Below, one piece after another: positions 52,329-62,600 of a DNA stretch of 64,000 nucleotides. Under the pieces are notes generated by a model, which was given only the letters and a program-made list of their open reading frames with translations, ran no database searches and had not been told where the DNA came from. Made by a program: the position numbers and the translations under genes. The stretch's first letter is position 1, and every line of letters begins with the position of its first letter. Where the stretch lies: contig JBAXTZ010000003.1 in assembly GCA_037129925.1 (NCBI GenBank), positions 49,825 to 113,824 on the forward strand. Direction: 5' to 3'. The DNA is from JBAXTZ01 sp037129925 (GTDB lineage: Bacteria; Bacillota; Negativicutes; JBAXTZ01).

Positions 52329-54529
52329 TATTGCCCCCCGCTTTGGGCGCGGCGTACTTTAAATACACTTCGCACCCGTTTGAATTTATTCATTATTGAT
52401 TCAAGATGTACCAGTGTATCGATATCAAGATTAATGATTATTCTCGATGTCTTGTCCGGTAACGCCTTGGCATCTACCGCTGAAATATTGAGTTTGCTAT
52501 CTGCCGCTAACACCATTATATCGGTCAACAATCCAGAGCGGTCAGTTGCGCTTATTTCAATTGCCACATTATAGCTATTTTTACTTAAACTACCCCAGGC
52601 AACTTCAATTATCCGGTCATAATCATCACGCCGGGACGTAATATTCGGGCAATCGGCGCGATGCACTGATACCCCTTTGCCGCGCGTAATGTAACCGACT
52701 ATCTCATCACCAGGCACCGGACTACAACAACGGGCGATAATTATCATCATCCCGGATTCACCTTTAACCAAAATGCCATGACCTTCTTTACTGGTGTTGG
52801 TCTTTGGTTTCAAATCGGCAAGCAACTTTTCGAGACTTTCCTCTTGCTTGTTAATATTATGTTCTTTGTTGTAGAACGTAACTAATTTTGTGATCACTGT
52901 TTGTGGCGAAATATCGCCAAACCCGATTGCCGCGTACAAATCATCCTCGGTGTTGTAGTTATGCCGCTGTCCGATTTCCAGCAACCATTGTTCCTTCAAT
53001 ATTTCTTTGAGTTCATAGTTTAATCGTTTTAATTCTTTTTCTAATAGTTCACGTCCGCGTTCAATGTTTTCTTCTTTACGCTCTTTCTTGAACCACTGCT
53101 TAATTTTGTGCTTCGTGTCGCTCGCCCCGGCAATATTCACCCAGTCGCGGCTTGGACCGTTGCTCGATTTGCTGGTAATTACTTCGACAATATCGCCTGT
53201 CGTCAACTTAGTATCGATTGACACTATTTTGCCGTTAATCTTAGCGCCGATACAGCGATGTCCAACCTCGGTATGGACGCGATAGGCAAAATCAATCGGA
53301 ATCGAGCCAACCGGCAAACTAATAACATCACCGCGCGGAGTGAACACAAATATCTCATCCGAAAAAAGGTCTAATTTTACTGATTCAACAACTTCACTGG
53401 CATCAGCGCCATCGTCTTGCCACTCCAGTAATTGTCGCAACCACGCCAGCTTTTCGTCGTGGCGTTTGACCGACGGCCCTTTGCTGCCCTCTTTATAGCG
53501 CCAATGAGCCGCCACTCCATACTCGGATTGACGATGCATTTCCGGAGTGCGAATCTGGATTTCTAAGGGCGATGAGCCAATTCCGGCAACAGTGGTATGC
53601 AAACTTTGGTAGCCGTTCGATTTCGGCATTGCCACATAATCCTTAAACCGTCCCGGAAGCGGTTTCCACAGGGTATGGACAACACCAAGCGCGCCGTAAC
53701 AGTCTTTGACGTTGCTGACGATTAGCCGAATGGCCGCTAAGTCATATATTTCACTCAACTCTTTGCTATCACGGCGCATCTTTTGGAAGATACTCCACAA
53801 ATGCTTGCTCCGCCACTGAATTTCGGCTTTGATATCCAGTTCTTGCAGTTTTTCTTCGAGCAGCTTAGCTGCCTCGCGGACAGTTTTTTCACGCTCTTCT
53901 TTTTTCACCTTAACCAGCTCGACCAATTCATAAAATTGCTCTGGTTCCAAATAGCGAAACGCCAAATCTTCCAATTCCCACTTGAGCATAAAAATTCCCA
54001 AGCGATGGGCGAGCGGCGCAAAAATATCCAGTGTTTCTTGAGCAATACGTTTTTGCTTATCTTCCGGAGTGAATTTGAGCGTGCGCATATTATGCAAGCG
54101 GTCGGCAAGTTTGATGATAACCACACGAATATCTTTGGCCATCGCCAAAAACATTTTTATATAGTTTTCCAGTTTTTGTTCTTCTTTGGATTTGTAGCTG
54201 ATTTTTTCCAATTTAGTCACGCCATCGACCAGCATCGATACGTCATCACCAAACATTTCTTTTAAATCGGCAGTAGAATACTTTGTGTCCTCGACTACAT
54301 CGTGCAAAATACCCGCGATAATCGAGTCCAAATCCATTTGCAAATCCGCGAGAATTTTCGCGACGTTAATCGGATGCGAAATATACTCCAGGCCAGACTC
54401 GCGAACTTGTCCGGAATGGGCGCTTTCGGCAAGCTGATATGCCCGATCCAGCTTAACAAAATCGGCATCCGGCAAATATCTATTAATTTGTTTTTTTACA
54501 TCAGCAAAAGTATATGCCGGAAGCGCCAT
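52328..54529 (-). CDS. relA: bifunctional (p)ppGpp synthetase/hydrolase Rel
   Basis: A 733-residue stringent-response enzyme. Order of domains: HD hydrolase (about 45-190, with ISHPINVAKIL and GILHDVVEDT intact), synthetase (about 230-350, with KSNGYQSLHTTV), TGS (about 400-460, FTPRGDVISLPVGSIPIDFAY), zinc-finger/RIS region (CCSPVPGDEIVGYITRGKGVSVH) and a C-terminal ACT domain. The intact HD site argues for a bifunctional Rel. It is in the usual Firmicutes apt-rel-dtd order. Confidence 0.97.
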   Translation of the reverse strand: MALPAYTFADVKKQINRYLPDADFVKLDRAYQLAESAHSGQVRESGLEYISHPINVAKILADLQMDLDSIIAGILHDVVEDTKYSTADLKEMFGDDVSMLVDGVTKLEKISYKSKEEQKLENYIKMFLAMAKDIRVVIIKLADRLHNMRTLKFTPEDKQKRIAQETLDIFAPLAHRLGIFMLKWELEDLAFRYLEPEQFYELVELVKVKKEEREKTVREAAKLLEEKLQELDIKAEIQWRSKHLWSIFQKMRRDSKELSEIYDLAAIRLIVSNVKDCYGALGVVHTLWKPLPGRFKDYVAMPKSNGYQSLHTTVAGIGSSPLEIQIRTPEMHRQSEYGVAAHWRYKEGSKGPSVKRHDEKLAWLRQLLEWQDDGADASEVVESVKLDLFSDEIFVFTPRGDVISLPVGSIPIDFAYRVHTEVGHRCIGAKINGKIVSIDTKLTTGDIVEVITSKSSNGPSRDWVNIAGASDTKHKIKQWFKKERKEENIERGRELLEKELKRLNYELKEILKEQWLLEIGQRHNYNTEDDLYAAIGFGDISPQTVITKLVTFYNKEHNINKQEESLEKLLADLKPKTNTSKEGHGILVKGESGMMIIIARCCSPVPGDEIVGYITRGKGVSVHRADCPNITSRRDDYDRIIEVAWGSLSKNSYNVAIEISATDRSGLLTDIMVLAADSKLNISAVDAKALPDKTSRIIINLDIDTLVHLESIMNKFKRVRSVFKVRRAQSGGQ

Positions 54530-54545
54530 AACTTATACTTCCCAA

Positions 54546-55061
54546 TTAATATTTCAGCAGCGAGAAAATTTTCACGTCTTTATCAATTTTACTGCGACCG
54601 TTAAGCTCTTCTAGCTCTATGACAAAAGCCATTCCCACAACAATTCCGCCGAGTTTATGAATCATGCGCACTACAGCATTGATCGTGCCGCCAGTCGCCA
54701 GCAAATCGTCTACAATCAATACCCGCTGCCCCGGAGTTATTCCGTCAACGTGCATTTGTAATTTGTCAGTGCCATATTCCAACGCGTACTCTTCGGTAAT
54801 GAATTCAGCCGGTAGTTTTCCCGGTTTACGAACCGGTGCAAAGCCAACGCCCATTGCATAGGCAACCGGTGTGCCAAAAATAAACCCCCGTGATTCCGGA
54901 CCAACGACAACGTCAATGTTCTTACCGGCAAATTCATCTTTGATTAAATCTATCGATTCCTTGAACGCCGGACCATTTTTTAGCAAAGTCGTAATATCGC
55001 GAAAAACAATTCCCGGTTTTGGAAAATTTTCGATAACGCGCACATGTTCTGAAAGATTCAT
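54546..55061 (-). CDS. apt: adenine phosphoribosyltransferase
   Basis: A 171-residue enzyme that makes AMP from adenine and PRPP. Visible: IRVIENFPKPGIVFRDITTLL-like opening (seen as RVIENFPKPGIVFRDIT), VVGPESRGFIFGTPVAYA and the PRPP loop RVLIVDDLLATGGT. It lies between recJ and rel, the usual order in Firmicutes. A GGAGG precedes the ATG. Confidence 0.97.
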   Translation of the reverse strand: MNLSEHVRVIENFPKPGIVFRDITTLLKNGPAFKESIDLIKDEFAGKNIDVVVGPESRGFIFGTPVAYAMGVGFAPVRKPGKLPAEFITEEYALEYGTDKLQMHVDGITPGQRVLIVDDLLATGGTINAVVRMIHKLGGIVVGMAFVIELEELNGRSKIDKDVKIFSLLKY

Positions 55062-55092
55062 ATTCCCTCCTGTTGCGATTTTATATTTTACA

Positions 55093-57147
55093 TTATACCT
55101 TAAGACAGTTGCCGGAATCTAACAATTCCTTTTGCCTAAGCAAAAAAACATATGTCGGAGATTTTAACAAATCGAATTTTTGCTCACCGGCAGGGTTTTT
55201 GCTAATAAAATAATTCGCTAATTGTTCGTGGTAATTTATCAAGCCAATTTCCTGAAAGATCTTTAATGCAATTTCAATGTTACTAATAGTAGTCTCCGGT
55301 TGCTCATCGTTGCATTTTTCAATCAGCGATTGACGACTGATCATTAGTTCCTGGCCGTTCATTCCTAAGGCGTTTAGCTTTCGGTATATTTTTACCAAAA
55401 TTTCCCGACCGACAAATTCCGCTTCAAAAATAATACTGTTAGTTTTCAGTTGCAATCGTTCCACGTCCCGCCAAATATTGCTTTCCAAAGCCACAGCCAT
55501 TGAAAACTGGTTAGATCGCCCCAACCGGCTTACATAGTCAGCCATATCCCAGCAGAGCGCGTCGACGGTTTTTCCGTTCTTATAAGAGACAGTCAGTTTT
55601 AAGTGGCGTTGCTCTTTGCCGATCAAGCGCCATGATGCCGATTTGCTGTTCGAGTTAATATTTCTCAACGCAAAAACCGGCTTGTTATTGCCCACTCCGA
55701 ATGGCTCTAGTATTTTTAGTTCTTTTAGATTTTGGAAACTGATTTCATCTACAGTAATTTCGGTATCAATTTCCAACTCCGGAAAAAAATCGCTAAGCTG
55801 CAAATCGCGAGCCGCAATGGCATTCAAGCGCTCTGATAATTCAGCGATGCGATTTGCAGCAACCGTTAAACCCGCCGCAAAACTATGACCACCGAATCCG
55901 AGCAATACATCGCGACACTCAGTTAAGGCTTGGTGAATGTTATAGCTGTGAATGCTGCGACAAGAACCTTTGCCAACTCCGTCTTTAACGCTGATAATTA
56001 CTACAGGACGGTAATACTTTGCCACCAACCGCGACGCGACAATACCGATTACCCCCGAATTCCACTCTCCAGCCAAAACAATAACTCGATCATTTTCTTT
56101 GCCCTGTCTAAGCAGCAATTCATCGGCTTGAAGGAAAATCTCCCGCTCTATCTTTTGGCGCTCGATGTTTTCTTCATTTAGTTTTTCAGCAATCTCGGCA
56201 GCGCGGTCGCCGTCAGCGGTCAAAAACAATTCCACCGACAACGTTGCCTGACTAAGCCGGCCGGCAGCATTCAGCCGCGGCGCCAGCGAGTAGCCGACAT
56301 TGTCTGCCGAATATTCGTGCTGATTGCTCAAGCCGCTAACTGCGATCAACGCTTTCAAGCCAATGTTCTTACTGGATTTTATTTGTTGCAAACCAAGTTT
56401 GACGATAATACGATTTTCGCCGATCAACGGCACCATATCCGCAATCGTGCCAATGGCAACAATATCCAGATATTCCCGCCATAGTTCATCTTTATTATAA
56501 TGTGCGCACAGCGCCTGACACAACTTTAACGCCACGCCCACACCCGCCAATTGCTTAAACGGATATCGACAATCTGGCATTTTTGGATTAATAACTGCAT
56601 AAGCATCCGGGACACTGGCTGGCGGCTGGTGATGGTCGGTTATAATTATATCCAGCAATCCGCGAATCCCCTGGACTTCATCAACACCGCTAATTCCGCA
56701 GTCGACGGTTATTACCAATTTTGCCTGCCTGGACTCCGCCAAATATCTAAGCGCTTCGGCATTTAACCCATAACCTTCGGCTTGGCGCTCAGGAATGTAA
56801 AAATCCACCTTATCGGACTTTGCCCCTAACTCCCGCAGCACCTTGACAATCAGCGCGGTTGAGGTAATACCGTCAACGTCATAATCGCCATAAACAATAA
56901 TTTGTTCTTCGTTCTCGATAGCACTAACAATTCGCGCTACCGCCTTATCTATTCCCTGCAACTGCGCAAATTCGGAAATTTCAGCTATATAAGTTTTTGT
57001 ATACGCCTTTATCTTATCCGCTGTTGCCAGACCGCGATTTACGCATACCGAACACATCAATCGGCTATAGCCGGTTGATGCCATTAGTTTTTCAATTAAT
57101 TTTTCTTCCGGGCGGGCAATCCGCCAGAATTTATCCGTCACTGCCAT
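55093..57147 (-). CDS. recJ: single-stranded-DNA exonuclease RecJ
   Basis: A 5'-3' exonuclease of 684 residues used in recombination and mismatch repair. The DHH motifs are all present: IVYGDYDVDGITSTALIV, LVITVDCGISGVDEV, IITDHHQPP and INPKMPDCRYPFKQLAGVGVALK; DHHA1 motif GGHSFAAGL follows. The OB and C-terminal domains run to the end. It is shorter than Bacillus RecJ (about 786), perhaps lacking part of the C-terminal extension. Confidence 0.96.
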   Translation of the reverse strand: MAVTDKFWRIARPEEKLIEKLMASTGYSRLMCSVCVNRGLATADKIKAYTKTYIAEISEFAQLQGIDKAVARIVSAIENEEQIIVYGDYDVDGITSTALIVKVLRELGAKSDKVDFYIPERQAEGYGLNAEALRYLAESRQAKLVITVDCGISGVDEVQGIRGLLDIIITDHHQPPASVPDAYAVINPKMPDCRYPFKQLAGVGVALKLCQALCAHYNKDELWREYLDIVAIGTIADMVPLIGENRIIVKLGLQQIKSSKNIGLKALIAVSGLSNQHEYSADNVGYSLAPRLNAAGRLSQATLSVELFLTADGDRAAEIAEKLNEENIERQKIEREIFLQADELLLRQGKENDRVIVLAGEWNSGVIGIVASRLVAKYYRPVVIISVKDGVGKGSCRSIHSYNIHQALTECRDVLLGFGGHSFAAGLTVAANRIAELSERLNAIAARDLQLSDFFPELEIDTEITVDEISFQNLKELKILEPFGVGNNKPVFALRNINSNSKSASWRLIGKEQRHLKLTVSYKNGKTVDALCWDMADYVSRLGRSNQFSMAVALESNIWRDVERLQLKTNSIIFEAEFVGREILVKIYRKLNALGMNGQELMISRQSLIEKCNDEQPETTISNIEIALKIFQEIGLINYHEQLANYFISKNPAGEQKFDLLKSPTYVFLLRQKELLDSGNCLKV

Positions 57148-57162
57148 CTTTTCTCCATCAAA

Positions 57163-58419
57163 CTACCGCGTTGCCAGTACCGCTGTTGCCGCTGCCATAA
57201 TTGCCGCGACACTTTGTTCAAAAACAATTCCGCCTTGTAAATAAACTGCATACGGCTGACGCATTGGCGCATCAGCGCTCAATTCAATAGACGCGCCTTG
57301 CACGAAAGTTCCAGCGGCCATAATCACTTGATCTTTATATCCAGGCATATCCCAAGCCACCGGCTTCACATAAGAATCCACCGGCGAAAAAGCTTGCAGC
57401 GCTTGACAAAAAGCGATCACCCGCTCCGCTGAACCGAGTTCAATAGCCTGAATAATATCGGTTCGAACGGCATCGACAGCCGGATAAACCGCGTATCCCA
57501 ACTGCGCAAAAAAACTGGCGGTGTAGATCGCAGTCTGGAGCGCCTGCCCGACTACGTGCGGAGCGATAAACAATCCTTGATAGAGCAAGCGATTGTCACA
57601 GAGTGACGGTCCGACCTCAACGCCAAGACCAGGAGAAGTCAACCTAAACCCGGCCAACTCTACCAAATCCTTGCGCCCGGCAATATAACCGCCACAGGGC
57701 GCAAGTCCCCCGCCGGGGTTTTTTATCAGCGAACCGGCAATAATATCCGCTCCAGCTTCAATCGGTTCGCGTTTTTCGATGAATTCGCCATAACAATTAT
57801 CGACGAAGATAATCGTCTGGTTACTGACCGCTTTAATTGTCCGGCACAGCAACTCAATCTCTGCTATCGTTAAACTGCGCCGTAAACTATAGCCGCGCGA
57901 GCGCTGAATCAAAACGAGTTTGGGTTTGTGTTCTATTATTGACCCTGTCACGATTTCCAAATTCAAACCGCTACTAGTAATCGAATTTACTTCGGCGTAG
58001 TTTACGCCCCAGTCCTGTAACGAACCGGGTGAATAGTCTTTGTGACCTAGCACCTTGTGCAACGTATCGTATGGTTCGCCGGTAATTGATAGCAAAGTAT
58101 CACCCGGACGAAGAATACCGAACAGCACTGCAGTCAGCGCGTGCGTCCCCGAAACAAACTGGGTGCGGAACATTGCTGACTCGGAACCGCATATTTCCGC
58201 CCAAATACTATCTAACTTATCTCTGCCGCAGTCGTTGTAGCCATAACCGCTGCCGGATTTAAAGTCACTATCGGAAACCCGCTGATTGCGGAACGCTGTC
58301 AAAATTTTCGCGCTGTTAAAATAAGAAACATCAAAAAATCCCTGGATATAATCGCTACTGCTCTTCAATGCCCGGGTATGAATGCTATTTAATTCATTAT
58401 CAAAATCATTTATTAACAC
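57163..58419 (-). CDS. methionine gamma-lyase-family PLP protein (aluminium-resistance type)
   Basis: A 418-residue fold-type I PLP enzyme of COG4100. Family marks are the opening NSIHTRALKSSSDYIQGFFDVSYFNSAKIL, the TQFVSGTHALTAVLFGIL strand, FVDNCYGEFIEKREPIEAGADIIAGS and the PLP lysine in SLIKNPGGGLAPCGGYIAG. Relatives are called aluminium-resistance protein or methionine gamma-lyase family. The exact reaction is unclear; a beta- or gamma-elimination is likely. It starts 16 bases before recJ, so the two are coupled. Confidence 0.87.
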   Translation of the reverse strand: MLINDFDNELNSIHTRALKSSSDYIQGFFDVSYFNSAKILTAFRNQRVSDSDFKSGSGYGYNDCGRDKLDSIWAEICGSESAMFRTQFVSGTHALTAVLFGILRPGDTLLSITGEPYDTLHKVLGHKDYSPGSLQDWGVNYAEVNSITSSGLNLEIVTGSIIEHKPKLVLIQRSRGYSLRRSLTIAEIELLCRTIKAVSNQTIIFVDNCYGEFIEKREPIEAGADIIAGSLIKNPGGGLAPCGGYIAGRKDLVELAGFRLTSPGLGVEVGPSLCDNRLLYQGLFIAPHVVGQALQTAIYTASFFAQLGYAVYPAVDAVRTDIIQAIELGSAERVIAFCQALQAFSPVDSYVKPVAWDMPGYKDQVIMAAGTFVQGASIELSADAPMRQPYAVYLQGGIVFEQSVAAIMAAATAVLATR

Positions 58420-58501
58420 GTTAGTCCCCCGATACCGGAGTATTATAACACTATTAATGACCGGTTGAAAGTCAGAGCGGGTTTATTCTCAATTAAGACG
58501 C

Positions 58502-58532
58502 AAAAAAAGCAACGAAACAAGAGTTTCGCCGC
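58502..58532 (-). terminator. intrinsic terminator after ppk2
   Basis: On the minus strand GCGGCGAAAC pairs with GTTTCGTTGC (two G-T pairs) around TCTT, followed by TTTTTTT. It is 28 bases after the ppk2 stop codon. Confidence 0.85.
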
Positions 58533-58559
58533 TTTTCAAAATGTCAAATGTGAATAAAT

Positions 58560-59480
58560 TTACTGTTCGCTTTCCAATTGACGCCTGGCTTCCTGCAAAC
58601 TATCTTTTTGGGCTTGAGAAACTTCCGGGTATTCGATATCCAAATTATCAATCGCTTTTGCAATAACATCAGCTACAATCGCCCGGGCAATTTTCTTGTC
58701 ATTAGCCGGCACAATTATCCATGGTGCGAACATGCGGCTGGTGTTAGTAATCGCGTCTTCAAATGCTGTCGTGTATTGGTCCCAGAAGGTTCGTTCTTTC
58801 AAGTCCGCCGGCGATATTTTCCAATTTTTTTCTTCAATATCTATCCGCTCCAATAACCGGCGTTTTTGTTCGTTTTTGGAAATATGCAAAAAGAATTTCA
58901 ACACCAACACGCCATTGCGCGCTAAGTGTCGCTCCCATGCCGAAATATCCTGATAACGATTTTGCCAAAATTCCGGACTGCAGTCATCCACCAATTCCTT
59001 CGGTAAAGCTTCCATATACTCCGGATGAACTTTTACCGCCAATACATCCTCATAATGCGACCGGTTGAAAATTACTATCTCGCCGCGCTCTGGCAACACT
59101 TTGCCGTAGCGCCACAAGAAATCATGGGCGTGTTCTTCCGTAGTCGGCGTCTTAAAGCACTGAACACGGCACCCCTGCGGGTTGACACCGCTCATAACAT
59201 GACGTATTGTTCCATCTTTACCGGCAGTATCCATTCCTTGAAGCACAATCAAGACGCCATACTTCTTACTCGCCCACAACTTGTCTTGCGCAGTTTCCAA
59301 GCTCAACCGGCTTTTGTCCAGCACATCTTCGGCAATCTCATGAACTTCTTTTTTGGAATACTTGTCAAGTTCCGCGTATTTGTAAGCATTCGCAGGATAA
59401 TCGTCCAGTCGGGTCTTCTTGTCAAATCTGGCGGTAATTTCCGAAAATTTTCCGGGAAGTTTAGGTTCAATAATCAACAT
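58560..59480 (-). CDS. ppk2: polyphosphate kinase 2
   Basis: A 306-residue PPK2-family kinase that transfers phosphate between polyphosphate and a nucleotide. Visible: the Walker A-like GMDTAGKDGTIRHV (near residue 82), FNRSHYEDVL (Walker B-like, near 140), the lid helix SKNEQKRRLLERID and WKISPADLKERTFWDQY. One PPK2 domain, so class I/III; which nucleotide is used is not readable. A TTGGAGG site precedes the ATG, and a long folded leader lies upstream. Confidence 0.94.
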   Translation of the reverse strand: MLIIEPKLPGKFSEITARFDKKTRLDDYPANAYKYAELDKYSKKEVHEIAEDVLDKSRLSLETAQDKLWASKKYGVLIVLQGMDTAGKDGTIRHVMSGVNPQGCRVQCFKTPTTEEHAHDFLWRYGKVLPERGEIVIFNRSHYEDVLAVKVHPEYMEALPKELVDDCSPEFWQNRYQDISAWERHLARNGVLVLKFFLHISKNEQKRRLLERIDIEEKNWKISPADLKERTFWDQYTTAFEDAITNTSRMFAPWIIVPANDKKIARAIVADVIAKAIDNLDIEYPEVSQAQKDSLQEARRQLESEQ

Positions 59481-59505
59481 ATTCGTCCTCCAACTTTTTG
59501 ATAGC

Positions 59506-59590
59506 CTCCCGGTATTAAAAACTCTTGTAACACAAGATGCTTTTCATAACAATAAAACTGGTTTTCTTCCGCTAACCCGGGAGTTTTTTT
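59506..59590 (-). promoter_or_regulatory. folded untranslated leader before ppk2
   Basis: An 80-base element is closed by CTCCCGG and CCGGGAG (59506-59512 and 59577-59583) with a short inner hairpin CTTGT-GTT-ACAAG. On the minus strand it ends about 25 bases before the ppk2 start. On the plus strand the second arm is followed by seven T, so it could also work as a terminator for plus-strand transcription. No match to a riboswitch I know. Confidence 0.4.
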
Positions 59591-59632
59591 CATATTTTTC
59601 CAAAAAGATAAAAAGCAAGGAGAGAAATCTCA

Positions 59633-62600
59633 CTATAGCAGAAACTTTTCAATAAGCAGCCTAATCGCTACAGAATCTATGCTTCCATTAATATCGTCAT
59701 ATGAAACAATCAAGTTTTTACCTTCGATTATGCCGTGTTTCTCGTATACCGCTTTCTTGTCTTCCCAGCGGCTTCGATAAAGATTATCCGCCATCATTCC
59801 ACAATGCTCCCAGTAAAATAACTTGCCACTTTCAGCATCATCAACAGTGAAGTCTGGAATTTTGAAACCATCCTCTTTAAGGTCAAGTTCTTTTTCATAC
59901 TCGTAAACAATTCCGCCTTCGTAGAGCATATTCGCAATAATAACTTCCGATTTTGAACGGACCAATTCACCTTTAAGAGTTTTGTGAATTAGTGACGCCT
60001 CATAATACCGCTTTTTGTATTCGACAATTTCAGGTTTTTCAAACAAGCAAGTAAAACGGCGGGCTATGTCCGAAAACATCTTTGACGAATAATTTCTTAA
60101 ACGATATGCTTCGTCGTTATACAAAATAATAAGTCGTTCAGTTTGCCGAGTGATAGCGGTGTAGAGCAGTTCTTTAGACAATAGCCCACTCGGTTCACCC
60201 AGAACCAGTATTACCTTCTTAAATTCACTTCCTTGAGCCTTATGAACGGTAAGGGCATATGCGAGTTCTAAATCGGAACTGCCCTCGTCGCTAACCACAG
60301 ACGGCCAATTATAATTATGTTCAGGTTGTGAACTGAATTTAATTTGATGTGTGTTTTCCCTATCTTTAGGTTTTTGCCATATACGTTCAACGATACCAAC
60401 TTCGCCATTGGCGACAAAGTTAAGGCAGTTATCTTTTGGATAGCCATTCCGCTTCTGATTGCGAACATTAATAACCTTGTCACCGTAAACAATACCATCA
60501 GAGCCAAGCACTTTTTTTGTGCTACGCTTATTGAGTTCACCGATCAGCGCTGTCTTAGAACGGTATTGTTGATGAATATACCTGTTAATGGTAGCTGTTC
60601 CAATAGAAGCATTGTTTCGATACGCCGACAATATTTGCCAGTCATCAATAAGTTGCGGTTTGTTGCCAAAATTCATCCATTCACCATTAGTGGTTCCACC
60701 TATTGACAAATCAAACCCTTTGATATCGCCAACGTCAGACATTCCCGTTTCTTCTGCGATAGTTTCCAGAACAAGTTGTTCCAAATCTTCAGGTGTCTTC
60801 CATGTCTTAAGTTTGATGTTTTCGCCGCATTGGTTACTTTGAAGACGCAAGAAGATTTCATCATCAAGTTCTGCCTTCGAGTCCGAATACCACTCGGCGA
60901 GAGCCATGTCGCTCCGTTCTTCACCGTTAGCATTCTGCTGACGACAGGTCACAGTTAATTCTCCATAACTATTCCCGACTCGGGGAAAATCCTGTACATT
61001 ATTTTTCAAGTGGTCTACTAGATCAACAAAAGGTCTGCCTGCGCCTATAGGAGGTAACTGGTTAGGATCTCCCACGAAAATTATGCGATGTGCTTTTCGC
61101 AGCGCTTGCATGAGCGCTCCAAACATTTCTTCCGTCAGCATAGAACATTCATCGATAATAACCGTAAGAGGCACATCGTTTGCCTCGACATCTGACAATT
61201 TATATCGCATTGAGTTGAAGTCGAATCTACCGTTTTGGATAAGAAACTGGGCAACTGTTTTCGCGTTAAAACTAACACTTTGTTTTTGCATTGCTTGGCT
61301 CATCCGGACGCGGGCTTTTCCGGTAGGCGCAAGCAACAGAACCCCGCCGTCACGAATTAGCGGCGATTTACACAGCAACGACAACAGGGTTGTCTTGCCA
61401 GTTCCTGCCCCGCCAACAAGCACGGATAAACGGGCTTCCGACAACTCTTTTAATACAGCGATTTTCTCTTTTCTTGCGTGTATTTCAGAACCCGTAAGCT
61501 CGCTCTCATTAAAAGCCTCATTGACTATTTTCTCCCAGTATTCTGGAACTATATGTCTATTTGCACTAACCCTTTTACTAACGGCTTTTCTTATTATGTC
61601 ATCAATTTTCTCAAGCCGTCCTAGTTGATAAGCGACGCTACCGTCTGCACATTCGACAACCGCTAACTCAGCTGACAAAAAGTCTTGAATATTCCTAAAG
61701 ATATCACTGGTAACCCGGCAACTAGGCTCAATCGGCAGATCGTTAATTTCGATAATCAAATTGTTTTGTGGATAAACCGTATGTCCGTTTTCTGCATGTT
61801 TTTCAAGTACACTGACAGCGATAGCCCGGATTCGTCGTTGGTCATTTTCAGATTCCAGCGCAGTTGGTGCTGCCATCGGATACTTGTCATGGATAATCGG
61901 AGGCGGAAACACAGCCATGTCGACTTTACGAACGGCAATTTTGTGTTTGTCGGCACAAGTTCTTGTTCGTTCATAGAGTAAATATGGATTTTCAATGATT
62001 TCTCTATCAGAACAATTGATACTCGCTCTATTACGATACTCATTGTTAAACAAGACATTTGCACGATCAACTTTTAATGACAAACGTGACAACAGCCAAA
62101 ACAATTGTTTCCGCTCACCTGAAAGGGAAAGAAATGCTTCTTGCTCCGTTTTACCGATTGAAGCAGAAATATCACCGCTTAAATATTTTTTCGGAGCGCA
62201 TATTGTGTCACAAACATATTCTTCATACGACACATTTTTGCCTATGCAGTTTCTTATTTCATTAGCTATTACTATACCAAACTGAAAGCCCATGGCACAC
62301 AACATCGCTCCCAATCCAGGAAATGCGCCGCGATCAAGCCATACTTCCTTCAGGCGATCTTTTGTCCAGTCAATACACTCCTGCCAGTTACCAGATATGC
62401 AACCTTTAATAATTTCCAAGGACTTTATTGTCTGCAACAACACGTCGATAACTGCGTCATTAGACAAGTGTTCCGTTGCATATGAAAATTCCTCAAAGTA
62501 ATCATCTCCCGCAAAAACAGTTGCTGTCCTGATGTCAAAGTCGGGATGCGTGTCTGCATATTCCATCATCTCGCGGTAAGGAAAAAGAAAACCATTTTTC

